Origin: Microvirga roseola
Lineage (GTDB): Bacteria > Pseudomonadota > Alphaproteobacteria > Rhizobiales > Beijerinckiaceae
Length of the DNA: 34,998 bases
Reading direction: 5' to 3'
Assembly (NCBI RefSeq): GCF_020866965.1
Contig: NZ_JAJATX010000028.1
Span: 1-34,998, forward strand
The translations under genes and the position numbers were made by a program. Each line of letters opens with the position of its first letter. Position 1 is the first letter of the stretch. Positions 27,441 to 34,998 of the stretch are shown in pieces. The notes below the pieces were generated by a model. It saw nothing but the letters and a program-made list of their open reading frames with translations. It was not told the origin of the DNA and made no database searches.

Positions 27441-27732
27441 GCCAAAAAGTCTCCGCTGAATCCTGGTCCGTCGACAACCCCCTTTGGAAGCTAGCACGGC
27501 CTCATCCGAAGGCCAGCGGTCAAATGGGCACAGAGGATCAACAAGTCTTGACCTGCGGCTCGGAACCGGGGTGCACGCGATGGAGGACTGGCTTTAGGGG
27601 CGGCAATTTAAAATAGAATTTAATAGAACAGCATTGCCGGTGGTTGCTTTTTGGATTCCACCACTGCAGGTCTCTAGTCTTGATCTAAGAAACATTATTT
27701 CAATACAAATGCCCCAACCAGCGAAGAGATAA
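27441..27732. other. AT-rich junction between the TIGR02302 gene and the RTX pseudogene
   Basis: No gene is seen here. The first part should hold the promoter of the TIGR02302 gene. The stretch 27600-27730 is clearly more AT-rich than the surrounding GC-rich DNA (for example AATTTAAAATAGAATTTAAT at 27604-27623). It ends where cadherin-like coding sequence begins abruptly without a start codon or SD. I see no inverted-repeat ends or target duplication. Confidence 0.5.
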
Positions 27733-27813
27733 CATTCCACATTCGGGACGCTGAGGGTTGAAGGCGGCCGCGAGGGTGAGAAGTTCACCTTTTCGCTCTT
27801 AGGCGAAAGCGAG

Positions 27814-28251
27814 ATGCTGTTCGATGTTGTGCCAGACGAACAGGAGGAAGGAGCCTTCAACCTCGTAGTGAAGTCGAGCAACGGCTTCAATCATGAAACC
27901 CGTCCCCAGATTCTGGTCTTTCTGACGGCAGATGGTGACAAGGGCACAAAAATCGGAGACCCAGTAACGGGCGAGGGGATGCCCGAGATCATTGTTGACG
28001 TCACTGACGTGAACGAGGCTCCGACGGGGCTCACGCCGGTCGAGGCCGCGATTGGGGAGCATGCCGAAATCGGCGATGTTGTCGCTGCGCTCGGCGCTGA
28101 GGATCCGGACGAGGGGGACACGTTCACCTTTACGCTGGTAACGAGCGAGACGGATGATACGCCCCTCGACCATGACCTCTTCCGGATCAACGGCGACGAG
28201 ATCCTCGTGAAGGCCGCCCTCGGCGCCGAGGGCAGCACCCACACACTCTAG
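27814..28251 (+). pseudogene. 5' open fragment of the cadherin/RTX pseudogene
   Basis: This is the first open segment (145 codons from an internal ATG) of the remnant above. It holds the end of one repeat and a complete one (IGDVVAALGAEDPDEGDTFT). It ends at the frameshift-generated TAG, although the protein continues as VKVTDSAGNSIIRPVTVTVE in the next frame. There is no SD before 27814, so independent translation is doubtful. Confidence 0.6.
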
Positions 28252-28643
28252 TTAAGGTAACGGACTCGGCGGGAAATTCCATCATCCGGCCCGTCACTGT
28301 GACGGTCGAAGACGAGAATAATCCCCCGGAGGTAACCTTCACCGAGGAGCCTGTCGTCGAGGGAGCAGGGGGCGGTACGCCGGTCGGCCGGCTGACGGCT
28401 CAGGACATGGAAAGCGACGAAGTCAGCTACGCACTTTCCGAAGCCAGTGAGCAAGTGTTCGATCTGGTGAGGAACGATGATGGCAGCTACACGGTCCTGG
28501 TCCAGGCCGGGGTCGTTCTCGACGACTAGAACGAGGCGCATCAAAGCTTTACTGTCACCGTATCGGATGGGCAGAACAGCTTCGAGGAGACGTTCTATCT
28601 GGAAATCGCCGAGAATCAGGAACCGACTCCGATCTTTGACCCA

Positions 28644-30017
28644 TTGGAGGTTCCGCTGATCGCCCCGGCGGGTACTGAGATCGGGATTCTTTCCGCGCAG
28701 GATCAGGAGGACGACACGGTCATCTACGCCCTCACCGAGGCGAGCGCGTTGAAGTTCAGCTTGGTGCACAATCAGGATGGCACCTACACCGTTCTGGCGC
28801 GTGAAACGCTCGTCTACGAGCCGAACCAGCCGATCAGCTTCACTGTCACCGTTACTGATGGCGTCAACACATTCGAGGAAACCTTCCAGGTCGCGTTCGC
28901 GAACGAGGCTCCGGACGTGGACTTCGATCCTGCTGAGGTGAATGAGGGTGCGCAGGGTGGAACGCTGCTCGGGACTCTGCCAGGTGCGGATCAGGACGGG
29001 GATGAGCTGAAATACAGGCTGTCCGATGTCAGCCAACAGTTCTTCACCGTTGCCAAGAACAATGAAAACGGCAGTTGGGAGGTTCGCGTCAAACCGGGCG
29101 TGATTCTCGACTATGAGAATGCAGCGCATCGGAGCTTCTCGGTCGTTGTCGATGACGGCGTCAATCCGGCGATCACGGAAACATTCGCGCTTGATCTCCA
29201 GGATGTAAACGAAAGCCCGATCGTCAGTTTCGCGCCGGTTCCTCTCAAGGAGGGTGGGCGTGGTGGCACTGTGCTGGGCACGCTGTCCGCGATCGATCCG
29301 GAAGGGGACGATGTCTCATACGAATTGTTGGGCGACAGCGCAAAACTGTTCGACCTAGTGGAGCGGGCTGATGGCAGGTGGGAGGTCGTCGTTCTCGACG
29401 GCGTCACGCTCGATTACGAGCTCGCGACTCACCGTAGCGTTGCAGTGAGAGCCAGCGACGGCGCAAATGCTCTGGACCGCAATTTTGCGCTCAATTTGGC
29501 CGATCTTCCCGACATCCTGCGCGGCACCAAGGGTGGCGACCTCCTGAGGGGAGCAGCCGGCGAGGATATCCTGCAGGGACTGTCCGGTAGCGACAAACTC
29601 TTCGGGATGACAGGAGATGATAGGATCTATGGCGGTCTCGGAAACGATGTGCTGAGCGGCGGGAAGGGGCGTGACACGTTCGTGTTCGACACCAAGCTCT
29701 ACTCGGCCAAGACGAACAAGAAGAAGAACCTCGACCGGATCATCGACTTCGACAAGAAGGACGATACGGTCCGGCTCGACAACAAGGTGTTCAAGAAGCT
29801 CGGCAAGAAGGGCTCGGAAACGAAGCCAGCCAAGCTGATCAAGAAGTACTTCACCGCGGGTGAGAGTGCAAAGGATAAGAACGACTATCTTGTCTACAAC
29901 AAGAAGACGGGCGTGCTCTATTACGATGCCGACGGTTCCGGGAAAGGCGCTGCGGTCGAGATCGCTCAGCTGCGCAAGAACGAGAAGGTGAGCTACAGCG
30001 ACTTCTTCGTCCTCTGA
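28644..30017 (+). CDS. 3' open fragment of the cadherin/RTX pseudogene (457 codons)
   Basis: This is the longest uninterrupted part of the remnant, from a TTG at 28644 to the natural stop. It holds three and a half cadherin-like repeats (for example GTLLGTLPGADQDGDELKYR and FDLVERADGRWEVVVLDGVT). Four to five RTX motifs with G-x-x-G-(N/D)-D follow, and then the 110-residue secretion-type tail ending VSYSDFFVL. Because it keeps the C-terminal export region, it could in theory be made and exported. There is no SD at 28644, and the TTG is in mid-repeat, so it is more likely a dead fragment. A terminator follows the stop. Confidence 0.55.
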   Translation: MEVPLIAPAGTEIGILSAQDQEDDTVIYALTEASALKFSLVHNQDGTYTVLARETLVYEPNQPISFTVTVTDGVNTFEETFQVAFANEAPDVDFDPAEVNEGAQGGTLLGTLPGADQDGDELKYRLSDVSQQFFTVAKNNENGSWEVRVKPGVILDYENAAHRSFSVVVDDGVNPAITETFALDLQDVNESPIVSFAPVPLKEGGRGGTVLGTLSAIDPEGDDVSYELLGDSAKLFDLVERADGRWEVVVLDGVTLDYELATHRSVAVRASDGANALDRNFALNLADLPDILRGTKGGDLLRGAAGEDILQGLSGSDKLFGMTGDDRIYGGLGNDVLSGGKGRDTFVFDTKLYSAKTNKKKNLDRIIDFDKKDDTVRLDNKVFKKLGKKGSETKPAKLIKKYFTAGESAKDKNDYLVYNKKTGVLYYDADGSGKGAAVEIAQLRKNEKVSYSDFFVL

Positions 30018-30041
30018 GAAACGTGCCCTGACAAAATAAAT

Positions 30042-30072
30042 CCCGGGCGAAACGCCCGGGCTTCATCATTTT
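30042..30072. terminator. terminator between the convergent RTX pseudogene and lysA
   Basis: CCCGGGCG (30042-30049) pairs with CGCCCGGG (30053-30060) around AAA. On the + strand CTTCATCATTTTG follows; on the - strand ATTTATTTTGT follows. This suits bidirectional termination. Confidence 0.75.
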
Positions 30073-30075
30073 GTC

Positions 30076-31344
30076 TCAATCAAGCCAGCCTGGTATCCGG
30101 TCGAGACCGATCAGATCCTCATAGGTCGGGCGGGGCCGGACCACCGCATGATCCCCGCCGCGCACGAGCACCTCCGGCACGAGCCGGCGGGTATTGTAGG
30201 TGTTGGCCTGCACGGCGCCATAGGCGCCGGCCGTCATGACGGCAAGGAGGTCGCCGGGTTTCGCAGCGGGCATGTCGCGGGAGAGGGCGAGATAATCGCC
30301 GGTCTCGCAGACGGGGCCGACCACGTCGGCGACGATCCACGGTGTGTTGCGCGCCGGCTCGACGACAGGCCTGATGTCGTGATGCGCATCATAGAGCGTC
30401 GGGCGGATGAGATCGTTCATCGCCGCATCGACGATCACGAAGGTCTTGTCCGCGCCTTCCTTCGCATAGATCACTTGCGTGACGAGGATGCCCGCATTAC
30501 CCGCGATCATGCGGCCCATCTCGAAGACCAGCTTGAGGCCGAGGTCGTGCGTATGCCGCTTGATGGTGTCGGCGTAGGCCTTCGGGTCCGGCGGAGGCTC
30601 GTTGTCCTCGCGGTAGGGCACGCCGAGGCCGCCGCCGAGATCGATATGGTGCAGCCTGTGACTGGCGGCCATGAGGTCGCGCGCAAGCTCAGCGAGCAGT
30701 GCGGTCGCGTTGTCGAACGGCTCCAGATCCGTGATCTGGCTGCCGATATGCATATCGACGCCGGTGACGTTGATGCCCTTGAGCGCCGCCGCCCGAGCAT
30801 AGACCTCGCGGGCCCTAGCGATGGGAATGCCGAACTTGTTCTCGGACTTGCCGGTCGAGATCTTTTTGTGCGTCTTGGCGTCCACATCCGGGTTGATGCG
30901 GATCGAGACGGGAGCGCGCAGGCCTTTGGAAAGAGCCACCTCCGAAAGCGCCTCGAGTTCCGGCTCCGATTCGACGTTGAAGCAGAGAATCCCGCTGTCC
31001 AGGGCGAAGGCCATTTCCTGGCGCGTCTTGCCGACGCCGGAGAAGACGATGCGCTCTCCCGGAACGCCTGCGGCAAGGGCCCGCCGCAATTCGCCCTCGG
31101 AGACGATGTCCATTCCTGCGCCCAAGGATCCGAGCGTCCTGAGGACGGCCTGGTTGGAATTCGCCTTCATAGCGTAGCAGACGAGGGCGTCGGTATCAGC
31201 GAAGGCTTCAGCGAACACGCGGTAGTGACGCTCGAGCGTAGCCGAGGAATAGCAGTAGAAGGGTGTGCCGACCTCATCCGCAAGGCGGCGCAGATCGACG
31301 TCCTCGGCATGGAGAACGCCATCGCGATAGGCGAAATGATGCAT
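30076..31344 (-). CDS. lysA: diaminopimelate decarboxylase
   Basis: This enzyme decarboxylates meso-diaminopimelate to L-lysine using PLP. The 422-residue product starts MHHFAYRDGVLHAEDVDLRR. It has the PLP-lysine region ALVCYAMKANSNQAVLRTL, GAGMDIVSEGELRRAL, the FNVESEPELEAL and ISTGKSENKFGIP segments, HIGSQITDLEPF, IDLGGGLGVPY, FEMGRMIAGNAGILVTQV and the substrate motif CETGDYLALSRDMP. It also ends normally. lptM precedes it by 8 nt, so they form an operon. The usual downstream TIGR02302 gene is 2.6 kb away because of the RTX remnant. Confidence 0.96.
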   Translation of the reverse strand: MHHFAYRDGVLHAEDVDLRRLADEVGTPFYCYSSATLERHYRVFAEAFADTDALVCYAMKANSNQAVLRTLGSLGAGMDIVSEGELRRALAAGVPGERIVFSGVGKTRQEMAFALDSGILCFNVESEPELEALSEVALSKGLRAPVSIRINPDVDAKTHKKISTGKSENKFGIPIARAREVYARAAALKGINVTGVDMHIGSQITDLEPFDNATALLAELARDLMAASHRLHHIDLGGGLGVPYREDNEPPPDPKAYADTIKRHTHDLGLKLVFEMGRMIAGNAGILVTQVIYAKEGADKTFVIVDAAMNDLIRPTLYDAHHDIRPVVEPARNTPWIVADVVGPVCETGDYLALSRDMPAAKPGDLLAVMTAGAYGAVQANTYNTRRLVPEVLVRGGDHAVVRPRPTYEDLIGLDRIPGWLD

Positions 31345-31352
31345 CGGTCGGC

Positions 31353-31595
31353 CTATAGGAGCGGATCGAGAATGAAAGGCCGGTCTGGAACGGTGTAGCC
31401 CACCGAGGCCTTGGCGCGCGGTGTGCCGACCGGGGAAGGCAGGATGCCCTGTGCGGTCCCCTCCGTCTGGGCCTGCTGGGGAGCCGCGGCGTCCGGCGGC
31501 GGCTCGAGCGCGCCGCGGCGGCCGCAGGCCGCAAGACCGAGGACAATGAGGCCGGCCACTAGGGCGGCGCGAGGCAGGGTAAGGCTTGACGACAT
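31353..31595 (-). CDS. lptM: LptM/YifL-type small lipoprotein
   Basis: This 80-residue lipoprotein has the signal peptide SLTLPRAALVAGLIVLGLAA and lipobox LAAC, and the mature start CGRRGALEPPPD fits the C-G-(Q/R)-x-G-x-L-x-x-P motif of LptM. LptM helps mature the LPS translocon LptD in enterobacteria; the same role here is inference. A Pro/Ala-rich tail follows. The TAG stop lies 8 nt before lysA, the standard lptM-lysA pair. ATG 31595 is chosen because it opens the signal peptide. argH and tlpA, often found upstream in relatives, are absent; RTX genes take their place. Confidence 0.88.
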   Translation of the reverse strand: MSSSLTLPRAALVAGLIVLGLAACGRRGALEPPPDAAAPQQAQTEGTAQGILPSPVGTPRAKASVGYTVPDRPFILDPLL

Positions 31596-31880
31596 CGACA
31601 GGCTCCGAAACGTGGCGGCACCATAACGGGAAGCCCGGGCAGATGCGAGAGGGAAGGCAGCCCACAGGTACAGGGATCGACAGGATCCGGAAGGAGTCTG
31701 CCGAAAGGTAAAGACACCAGATGAGAGCGAATCCGGACCCGCTGGCGGCACAAATACATCATCCGCAAGGGGTAGATCGGTGGGTTAGAAGTATTAACCC
31801 CGATATGTATACCTCCGAAGAGAGGTCTAGAAAATGAAATCGACATGACAATGTTCCTGCTTAAGCAAAGGACCTTGATC

Positions 31881-33710
31881 ATGCCGAGTGAATACAAGCC
31901 TCTTCTTCTTCTCAACCTGGTCGGAACCGAGACGGCCTATACTCTGACGGATGACAGCTTTTATCGGAATGTCTGGGGCAATGCCCGCGACAACCAGATT
32001 TTCGGGAATGCCTACGACAACGTCCTCAGCGGCGATGCCGGCGCGGACACCATGACCGGCGGCGCCGGCAATGATATCTATGTCATCGAGCAATGGACCA
32101 CCGGCGGCGGGCCGGGCAGCGACATTGTCGTCGAGGAGGAGAATGGCGGCATCGACACGGTCTATGCCAGCATCGGCGTCATTCTGGCCGACAATGTCGA
32201 GAACCTCGTTCTCAAGGGGCCTGGCATCATGGATGCCATCGGCAACGATCTGGGCAACTTCATTCAAGGCAACAACCAGATCAACCGACTTGAGGGTAAG
32301 GACGGCAACGACACCATCCTCGGCCTAGGCGGCAACGACTGGCTGAATGGCGGTGAAGGAGATGACACGCTCAATGGCGGAGCCGGCCACGACATCGCCT
32401 ATTTCTCAGGAACTAAGAACGACTACGAATTCACCCAGGTTCGGCCCGGGGTATGGACCGTCACCGACATGCGCGCTGGCAGTCCGGATGGCACCGATAC
32501 GGTGATTGATGTCGAGGTGCTTTCCTTCAACAACCAACTGCACCAATTGCATGACGGTGACATCAATCGCGGCAGTGTCGGCGAGACGGTCGCCGCCGGA
32601 CTCTATGAGCATCCGGAATTAAACCTTCTCGTCCTCTCTGAAGGCCGGCCCAGCAAGAATCACGGGCTGGCGAACGGCAGCGTCTACAACAATCTCTGGG
32701 GAAACAGCGCCGACAATGTGCTGACCGGCAATGCCTCCGCCAACATGCTCAGAGGCCGGGCTGGCGCCGATACGCTCGACGGCGGTGCCGGAGCGGACTA
32801 CATGGAAGGCGAAGCCGACAATGACGCCTATTACGTCGACAATTCAGGCGATCAGGTGGTTGAAACCGCCCTCGGCGGAGCCGCGGACAGCGTCAATGCC
32901 TTTATCAGCTACAGTTTGGGGGCATATGTCGAGAACCTGCACGCAATGGGTTCTGCCTCCCTCAGCCTGACCGGTAACAGCCTCGACAATGCGATCTATG
33001 GCAACTCCGGTGCAAACGTGCTCAACGGCGGCTCCGGCAGGGACTATCTGTCGGGCGGGTCCGGTAGCGACCGGTACTATGTCGACAATGCAGGCGACCG
33101 CGTGGTCGAAGCATCGTCCGGCGGCACGGCGGACCGGATCTACACCACGGTCGACTATAAGCTGCCGAGCCATGTCGAACGGCTCTACGCCTCCGGCGCC
33201 TTCTCGATCGATCTGACCGGCAATACCCGGGACAACAGGCTTTATGGCAATTCCGGCTCAAACGAGCTCTACGCCAGTTCCGGCAAAGACAAGGTCTACG
33301 GGAATTCCGGAAACGACAAGCTTTGGGGCGGCAAGGGCAATGACTATCTGAAAGGTGGCTCCGGGCGTGACACGTTCGTGTTCGACACCAAGCTCTACTC
33401 GGCTAAGACGAACAAAAAGAAGAACCTCGATAAGGTCGCTGATTTCAGCTCCAAGTACGACACGCTCTGGCTCGACAACAAGTACTTCAAGAAGATCGGC
33501 TCCGGCTCGGAAAGAAAGCCAAAAAAGCTGAAGGAAAAGTATTTCGAGCTCGGTACGGAGGCCGATGATCGGAACGACCATCTGATATACGATAAGAAGA
33601 AGGGCAAGCTCTACTACGACGCGGACGGCTCCGGGTCGAAGGATGCGGTGCAGTTCGCCCAGTTCAAGAAAGGTACGATCCTAAAATACAGCGACTTCTA
33701 CCTGATCTGA
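31881..33710 (+). CDS. RTX calcium-binding protein, intact
   Basis: This 609-residue protein lacks an N-terminal signal peptide, which fits type I secretion. It begins with a short module (LLLLNLVGTETAYTLTDDSF, then YRNVWGNARDNQIFGN). RTX nonapeptide arrays follow (GGAGNDIYVIE, GNDTILGLGGNDWLNGGEGD). The module recurs near residues 245-285 (HPELNLLVLSEGRP, YNNLWGNSADNVLTGN), then more RTX arrays with the D-x-V-V-E...VENL spacer type. The C-terminal 110-residue lysine-rich cassette ends LKYSDFYLI. ATG 31881 is chosen over ATG 31845 because the paralogue at 33895 aligns there and is out of frame at the upstream ATG. A ligand, enzyme or toxin domain is not visible. T1SS genes are absent nearby. 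Confidence 0.88.
   Translation: MPSEYKPLLLLNLVGTETAYTLTDDSFYRNVWGNARDNQIFGNAYDNVLSGDAGADTMTGGAGNDIYVIEQWTTGGGPGSDIVVEEENGGIDTVYASIGVILADNVENLVLKGPGIMDAIGNDLGNFIQGNNQINRLEGKDGNDTILGLGGNDWLNGGEGDDTLNGGAGHDIAYFSGTKNDYEFTQVRPGVWTVTDMRAGSPDGTDTVIDVEVLSFNNQLHQLHDGDINRGSVGETVAAGLYEHPELNLLVLSEGRPSKNHGLANGSVYNNLWGNSADNVLTGNASANMLRGRAGADTLDGGAGADYMEGEADNDAYYVDNSGDQVVETALGGAADSVNAFISYSLGAYVENLHAMGSASLSLTGNSLDNAIYGNSGANVLNGGSGRDYLSGGSGSDRYYVDNAGDRVVEASSGGTADRIYTTVDYKLPSHVERLYASGAFSIDLTGNTRDNRLYGNSGSNELYASSGKDKVYGNSGNDKLWGGKGNDYLKGGSGRDTFVFDTKLYSAKTNKKKNLDKVADFSSKYDTLWLDNKYFKKIGSGSERKPKKLKEKYFELGTEADDRNDHLIYDKKKGKLYYDADGSGSKDAVQFAQFKKGTILKYSDFYLI
32094..32248 (+). repeat. 155-nt block identical to 34105-34259
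   Basis: The block lies inside the first RTX region of the 31881 gene and is base-for-base identical to the matching part of the next RTX gene, including third codon positions. The flanks are also similar but diverged. Confidence 0.9.
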
Positions 33711-33734
33711 GCTTCAGAGAGGAACCGGCGACCC

Positions 33735-33765
33735 GCTCCGGGGGCAAGCTCCCGGGGCTCTTTCA
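33735..33765 (+). terminator. terminator after the intact RTX gene
   Basis: GCTCCGGG (33735-33742) pairs with CCCGGGGC (33751-33758), one T-G wobble, followed by TCTTTC. It lies 25 nt after the RTX stop, so the two tandem RTX genes are probably transcribed separately. Confidence 0.55.
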
Positions 33766-33894
33766 AGCACAGCTACCTCTGAAGGGTAGTGTGGCGCCAT
33801 CCACTCTACTCCTGGGGCATATCCCTCCTAAGACTGGCCTTCAATTGAGCGGACGACATGACAGTGTTCCTGCCTCAAGCAGGGAATATTGATC

Positions 33895-34998
33895 ATGCCG
33901 AATAGATATGTCGGGCTGCGCCTCATCAATCTGACCAGCGAGGCGGCCTATCAATTGTCGGAGGGCAGTCCTTACAGGAACATCTGGGGAAATGACCTCG
34001 ACAATACGATCATTGGTGATTCCGGAGCCAATGTTCTCAGCGGGGACGCCGGCGCGGATACCATGATCGGCGGCGCCGGCAATGATATCTACGTCATCGA
34101 GCAGTGGACCACCGGCGGCGGGCCGGGCAGCGACATTGTCGTCGAGGAGGAGAATGGCGGCATCGACACGGTCTATGCCAGCATCGGCGTCATTCTGGCC
34201 GACAATGTCGAGAACCTCGTTCTCAAGGGGCCTGGCATCATGGATGCCATCGGCAACGACCTGGGCAACTTCATTCAGGCGAACCAGCAGACCAACGTGA
34301 TCAGAGGCGAGAGCGGCAACGACACTATTCTCGGCCAGGGCGGCAACGACTGGCTGAATGGCGGTCAGGGACACGACACCCTCGATGGCGGGAGCGGTTA
34401 TGATACGGCAGAGTATTCCGGATCCCGCAGCAATTACACCATTACCAATCATGGGAATGGTGCCTGGACTGTTACGGACAACCGCATCGGCAGCCCGGAT
34501 GGAAGCGACATGCTGGTTCATGTCGAGGCCCTCGCATTCAGCGATCAGAGGATTGCACTTGAGGGCGCGAACCCTGGTATCGGACAGATCGGTGAGATCA
34601 TCAGCGGGGGAATCTACGAGCACCCCGAGCTGCGGCTTCTCGCGCTCTCAGAAGGAAGGCTCAACAAGAACGCCAGTCTGACGGGCGGAAGCTTCTATTG
34701 GCATCTCTGGGGCAACAATTCGAACAACAAGCTCAAGGGCAATTCCAAGGACAATATCCTGAGAGGGGATATCGGCTCCGATTCCCTCAGCGGCGGGTCC
34801 GGCGCCGATACCCTGCAAGGCGAGATGGGCAACGATCATATGAGGGGCGGCTCCGGGCGTGACACGTTCGTGTTCGACACCAAGCTCTACTCGGCCAAGA
34901 TCAACAAGAAGAAGAACTTCGACAAGATCGCCGATTTCAGCACGAAGTACAACACGCTCTGGCTCGACAATGCCGTGTTCAAGAAGCTCGGATCAGGC
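33895..34998 (+). CDS. RTX calcium-binding protein, paralogue of the upstream gene (3' end beyond window)
   Basis: The frame is open from ATG 33895 to the window end (368 codons). The layout is that of the 31881 gene: an N-terminal module (LRLINLTSEAAYQLSEGSPY, RNIWGNDLDNTIIGD), RTX arrays (GGAGNDIYVIE, GNDTILGQGGNDWLNGGQGH), a second module (HPELRLLALSEGRL, FYWHLWGNNSNNKLKGN), one more RTX array, and the start of the shared C-terminal cassette (GSGRDTFVFDTKLYSAK). It is shorter because the two D-x-V-V-E/VENL repeat units found in the middle of its sister are missing. The leader before the start is also shared. About 70-80 residues should lie beyond the window. Confidence 0.88.
   Translation, partial: MPNRYVGLRLINLTSEAAYQLSEGSPYRNIWGNDLDNTIIGDSGANVLSGDAGADTMIGGAGNDIYVIEQWTTGGGPGSDIVVEEENGGIDTVYASIGVILADNVENLVLKGPGIMDAIGNDLGNFIQANQQTNVIRGESGNDTILGQGGNDWLNGGQGHDTLDGGSGYDTAEYSGSRSNYTITNHGNGAWTVTDNRIGSPDGSDMLVHVEALAFSDQRIALEGANPGIGQIGEIISGGIYEHPELRLLALSEGRLNKNASLTGGSFYWHLWGNNSNNKLKGNSKDNILRGDIGSDSLSGGSGADTLQGEMGNDHMRGGSGRDTFVFDTKLYSAKINKKKNFDKIADFSTKYNTLWLDNAVFKKLGSG
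34105..34259 (+). repeat. 155-nt block identical to 32094-32248
   Basis: This is the second copy of the identical block, 2011 nt downstream of the first. It is bounded by single-base differences (CAG versus CAA just before it, GAC versus GAT just after). Confidence 0.9.

Larger units (their letters stand above)
27733..30017 (+). pseudogene. cadherin-like-repeat RTX protein gene, truncated and interrupted
   Basis: The coding remnant encodes about six tandem cadherin-like repeats with ends such as VDVTDVNEAPTGLTP, VTVEDENNPPEVTF, VAFANEAPDVDF and LDLQDVNESPIVSF. RTX nonapeptides follow (GSDKLFGMTGDDRIYGGLGN), then the lysine-rich C-terminal cassette shared with the RTX genes at 31881 and 33895. 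Three lesions are visible. First, the 5' end is missing: the frame opens after a TAA at 27730 in the middle of a repeat. Second, a 2-nt insertion at about 28248-28250 turns CTC-GTT-AAG into CTC-TAG. Third, an in-frame TAG at 28527, where sister repeats have LDYEN. The original product was probably a large secreted or surface adhesin-like protein. Confidence 0.82.

Noticed and set aside
28527..28529. TAG in the cadherin/RTX gene as possible recoding (for example pyrrolysine)
   Set aside because: The gene also has a frameshift and a missing 5' end, and sister repeats have ordinary Tyr-Glu at the position, so decay explains it.
31845..31880. Upstream ATG as the start of the RTX gene
   Set aside because: In the tandem paralogue the matching ATG is followed by a stop in its frame, and both align from the later ATG CCG.
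32000..34850. Short periodic DNA repeats as a CRISPR array
   Set aside because: The periodicity is that of RTX nonapeptide codons inside open frames. There are no uniform repeats with unique spacers and no cas genes.

Overview
The window looks like chromosome of a GC-rich alphaproteobacterium of the order Hyphomicrobiales (Rhizobiales). The gene order rplU-rpmA-GNAT-obgE-proB-proA-nadD-rsfS-rlmH-envC-ctpA-rppH, the HIG1/cobalamin adenosyltransferase/etfBA/hbd block and the lptM-lysA-TIGR02302 block are all typical of that order. RTX proteins ending in a lysine-rich 'GRDTFVFDTKLYSAKTNKKKN' type tail and GCATCG-type intergenic palindromes suggest a Microvirga/Methylobacteriaceae-like genome. 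That genus-level placement is inference.

Positions 1-11340 are a conserved housekeeping run on the + strand: a cut tRNA-Ser(CGA) (- strand), ribosomal proteins L21 and L27, an acetyltransferase, the ribosome-assembly GTPase ObgE, proline synthesis (ProB, ProA), NAD synthesis (NadD), ribosome silencing factor RsfS, 23S rRNA methyltransferase RlmH, an EnvC-like murein hydrolase activator, the CtpA protease and the RNA pyrophosphohydrolase RppH. Many junctions overlap by 1-4 nt (obgE/proB, proA/nadD, envC/ctpA), which implies co-transcription. A dead DUF72 gene lies antisense between proB and proA. rppH carries a frameshift scar at its 5' end, and rsfS lacks a standard start codon at its expected position.

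Positions 11397-17152 are less conserved: a secreted COG4315 protein, a tiny extremely acidic exported protein, an unknown exported protein, an orphan MHYT-PAS hybrid histidine kinase, and three small cytoplasmic proteins, one of them a 4-fold beta flower protein. tRNA-Leu(CAA), a YqaA/DedA-type membrane protein and DsbB follow on to 18821.

Positions 18839-27440 are all on the - strand: an HNH endonuclease, 3-hydroxybutyryl-CoA dehydrogenase, EtfA and EtfB, a rhomboid protease, a PduO-type cobalamin adenosyltransferase, a PagL-like outer-membrane protein, a HIG1 membrane protein and a large TIGR02302/DUF4175 protein. The Etf and Hbd proteins connect acyl-CoA oxidation to the electron transport chain.

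Positions 27441-34998 are an RTX island around lptM-lysA. A decayed cadherin-repeat/RTX gene sits between lysA and the TIGR02302 gene. Two intact tandem RTX paralogues, the second cut by the window end, lie on the other side of lptM. All three share the same C-terminal cassette, and the tandem pair shares a 155-nt identical block, so they have recombined or duplicated recently. No type I secretion genes, CRISPR array, transposase or integrase is visible.
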